Below the pieces are notes generated by a model that ran no database searches, was not told the DNA's origin, and saw only the letters and a list, made by a program, of their open reading frames with translations. A stretch of 6,353 nucleotides of DNA. Source: Deltaproteobacteria bacterium (GTDB taxonomy: Bacteria; Desulfobacterota_C; Deferrisomatia; Deferrisomatales; JACRMM01). A program made the translations under genes and the position numbers. Below are positions 4,637 through 6,353 of this stretch, piece after piece. Position 1 is the first letter of the stretch. Each line of letters begins with the position of its first letter. Location of the stretch: assembly GCA_016218905.1 (NCBI GenBank), contig JACRCS010000063.1, positions 1 through 6,353 of the forward strand, in the 5' to 3' direction.

Positions 4637-6353
4637 CGGAACGTGAACCGGAACCGGACCTCTCCGCCGAGAGACCCCTTGGTTTGCGTGCTCTTGTCGG
4701 ACCAGGTGCCGAGCACCTGGACCACCGGGCTGAGCGTGTACTGGAGCTCCAGATCCTGTTCCGGCTGGAGGCCGAGCGACGCCGAGTAGCGAGCGAAGAG
4801 GGCCCGGGTGATGGTCTTGCCGACGGTCACCTTGGGGACAGAGGTCTGGGTGGCCGCCGAGTAGGCGGGGTCGATGTGGAACTGCTCGAACCCGAGGATG
4901 TCCGTCACCTCGCTCTCCAGCACGTCCTGAATGCGGCCGGTCAGGAAGCTCGTCGCCTCCGCGGTCGTGATCGCCTGTGCGGTCACGCTCTCCCTCAGGG
5001 GAGCCCCGCTGACGATGTTCGCTGCCGAGATGGTCTCGGGCGGGGCCGGCCCGACGGTGAGGAGCGCGAGGAGCTCGGTCTGGGGGAGCGGCGGGACGCT
5101 CGCCATGCTCACCTGGTACCGGTCGAGGCGCCCGCTGACGTCGACGGTGACGGCGTACTGCCCGACGCTCGTCCTGGCGTGGAGGTCCAGAAGCGGGATC
5201 GGCTGGGTCTCTCCGAGGAATTCCACCGTGCTCCGAAGGGCGTCGTAGTCCCGCGAGCGAAACCGTATCGTCCCCCCCAGGACCTCGACGCGGCCCCAGA
5301 GATGGGGCTCGGGAAAGATGCCCCGGGCCCGGAGGTCCACCGCCAGCTCCAGGTCGGCGAGGTTGTTCTCGACCTTCAGGTCCTGGGAGCCGGCGATCGC
5401 CAGATCGACCAGGAGGCCTCCCTCGGCGGCCCGCCTCTCCACCTCCCGGGGACGCCGTCGCAGGAAGTCCAAGACCATGGTCTTCCAGTTGAGGCGCTTG
5501 GCGTAGGCAAGGTTCTTGAGCCGTACGTCGCCTCGAAGCTCGGGCTTGGCCGGGCCTCCTGTCGCCATGAGGTCGGCGTCGAAACGGTACGTCACCTGCC
5601 TCGGCCGCTCGTAGACGATGTCCCTCGCTTCGATGAAGAGGCGCAGGTCGGTCCAGCGAAAGCCGCGCGTGCCGACGAAGCCCTCCGCGTGCAACCGCCC
5701 CTCGTCGCCGAAGCGGGCGTCAACGCTCTCCACGGCGAGGCCCCTCCTCCCGTCCAGGTATCCCTGTCCTGCGATCTCCTTGAAAGGCAGGTCCACTCCC
5801 TCGACCAGGAGGCGGGCGCCCTCCTGGATCTCGACCGGGCCCTGGATGGCGGGTCTGCCCCACGGGCCGCGCACGGTCACGTCGGCCGAGGCGCTGCCGG
5901 AGGCCTCGCGGACCTTCGAGGTGATCCGGCGCGCCAGGGCGAGGTCGCTCGTCCCGCGGACGGAGAGGTCCCAACTCGAACCCGGCGCGATCCGACCGGC
6001 GGCCTGGAGCTGGAAGTCCTCCCCCTTGAGGGAGAGGGCGCCGATGGAGAGCTCCCCGTTGCGGTAGGAGAGCCTCACGTCGCCTTCGTTCCCGACCTCG
6101 ACGGGCGGCAGGACGAACGCGAGCTTCTCGAGGCGAAGCTCCCCCGAGGGCTTTCCGCCGGTGGGGAGGGTGAGTTCGACCTCACCTCGGGCGACGCCTC
6201 GAAAGTCGGGAGGTACGAAGCGCTCGGAGACCCAGCCGTGGAGCGGCGCCTCCTCGAGCTTGCCTCGCAGCGAGAGCCCGTGGCCGCGGCTCCACCGCCC
6301 GGCGAGGTCGACGCCCCGCGGTTCTCGCGCGCTGAAGACCACGTCTTCGCCCC
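4633..6353 (-). CDS. tamB: TamB-like translocation/assembly module protein (TamB_C, formerly DUF490), C-terminal part
   Basis: The open frame runs past the right edge; at least 572 codons of the 3' part are present and the start is not in the window. Numbering below takes the codon at 6342 as 1. TamB proteins are AsmA-like: anchored in the inner membrane, they span the periplasm as a long hydrophobic beta-groove, and are linked to outer-membrane protein assembly and phospholipid transport. Seen: many short alternating beta-strand repeats (about 10-280), then the TamB C-terminal domain from about 285, with VEVLGGTIRFRSRDY (352-366), STVEFLG (371-377), VSGRLDRY (402-409), the LPQTELLALLTVG motif (419-431), ILGFEQFHI (482-490), and a barrel-like end VGKTITRALFARYS (507-520) and VRFRFTFR (562-569). 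No break is visible. The downstream Omp85 gene, joined by ATGA, is its classic partner. The family is sure; the symbol is used by homology and context. Confidence 0.93.
   Translation of the reverse strand, partial: GEDVVFSAREPRGVDLAGRWSRGHGLSLRGKLEEAPLHGWVSERFVPPDFRGVARGEVELTLPTGGKPSGELRLEKLAFVLPPVEVGNEGDVRLSYRNGELSIGALSLKGEDFQLQAAGRIAPGSSWDLSVRGTSDLALARRITSKVREASGSASADVTVRGPWGRPAIQGPVEIQEGARLLVEGVDLPFKEIAGQGYLDGRRGLAVESVDARFGDEGRLHAEGFVGTRGFRWTDLRLFIEARDIVYERPRQVTYRFDADLMATGGPAKPELRGDVRLKNLAYAKRLNWKTMVLDFLRRRPREVERRAAEGGLLVDLAIAGSQDLKVENNLADLELAVDLRARGIFPEPHLWGRVEVLGGTIRFRSRDYDALRSTVEFLGETQPIPLLDLHARTSVGQYAVTVDVSGRLDRYQVSMASVPPLPQTELLALLTVGPAPPETISAANIVSGAPLRESVTAQAITTAEATSFLTGRIQDVLESEVTDILGFEQFHIDPAYSAATQTSVPKVTVGKTITRALFARYSASLGLQPEQDLELQYTLSPVVQVLGTWSDKSTQTKGSLGGEVRFRFTFR

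Noticed and set aside
3779..4789. Plus-strand open frame (336 aa) opposite the tamB/Omp85 junction
   Set aside because: It is antisense to two confirmed genes, shows no motif, and spans their overlap; it is explained by codon bias.

Overview
The window is a GC-rich (roughly two-thirds G+C by eye) stretch of a diderm (Gram-negative-type) bacterial chromosome. All the genes I can support lie on the minus strand, so the biological order runs from the right edge to the left: tamB-like (5' end cut off) > a large Omp85/BamA-TamA-like gene > cobU > a 187-bp gap filled with 7-bp repeats > cobT > cobS (only its start is inside). Omp85 and TamB proteins imply an outer membrane. The lineage cannot be fixed from this sequence. 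A GC-rich environmental phylum such as Rokubacteria/Methylomirabilota, or a deltaproteobacterial relative, would fit, but that is a guess.

Right half (1922-6353): an envelope-biogenesis pair. The TamB C-terminal half ends in an ATGA overlap with the Omp85 gene, so the two are very probably translated together. The Omp85 protein has a signal peptide, seven POTRA-like repeats by my reading, and a 16-strand-type barrel with the VRGF motif and a C-terminal Phe. Together they form a TAM-like module: TamB as the periplasm-spanning lipid/protein conduit and the Omp85 protein as its outer-membrane partner.

Left half (1-1893): the nucleotide-loop assembly branch of cobalamin (vitamin B12) synthesis. 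CobU activates adenosylcobinamide to its GDP derivative, CobT makes alpha-ribazole phosphate from the lower-ligand base, and CobS joins the two. cobU starts 28 bp after the Omp85 stop. cobS starts with TTG 1 nt past the cobT stop, behind a strong ribosome-binding site embedded in the end of cobT.

The only non-coding stretch of note is the cobU-cobT gap. It is built almost wholly of 7-bp tandem units: GTTAG-type near cobT, CTAATGG and CTAACAG near cobU. The units at its two ends are complementary and could pair in the transcript. I see no tRNA, rRNA, CRISPR array, insertion sequence, cobalamin riboswitch or convincing intrinsic terminator. Apart from the repeat gap and the many POTRA domains this is ordinary core-genome sequence, and I do not see an undescribed system in it.
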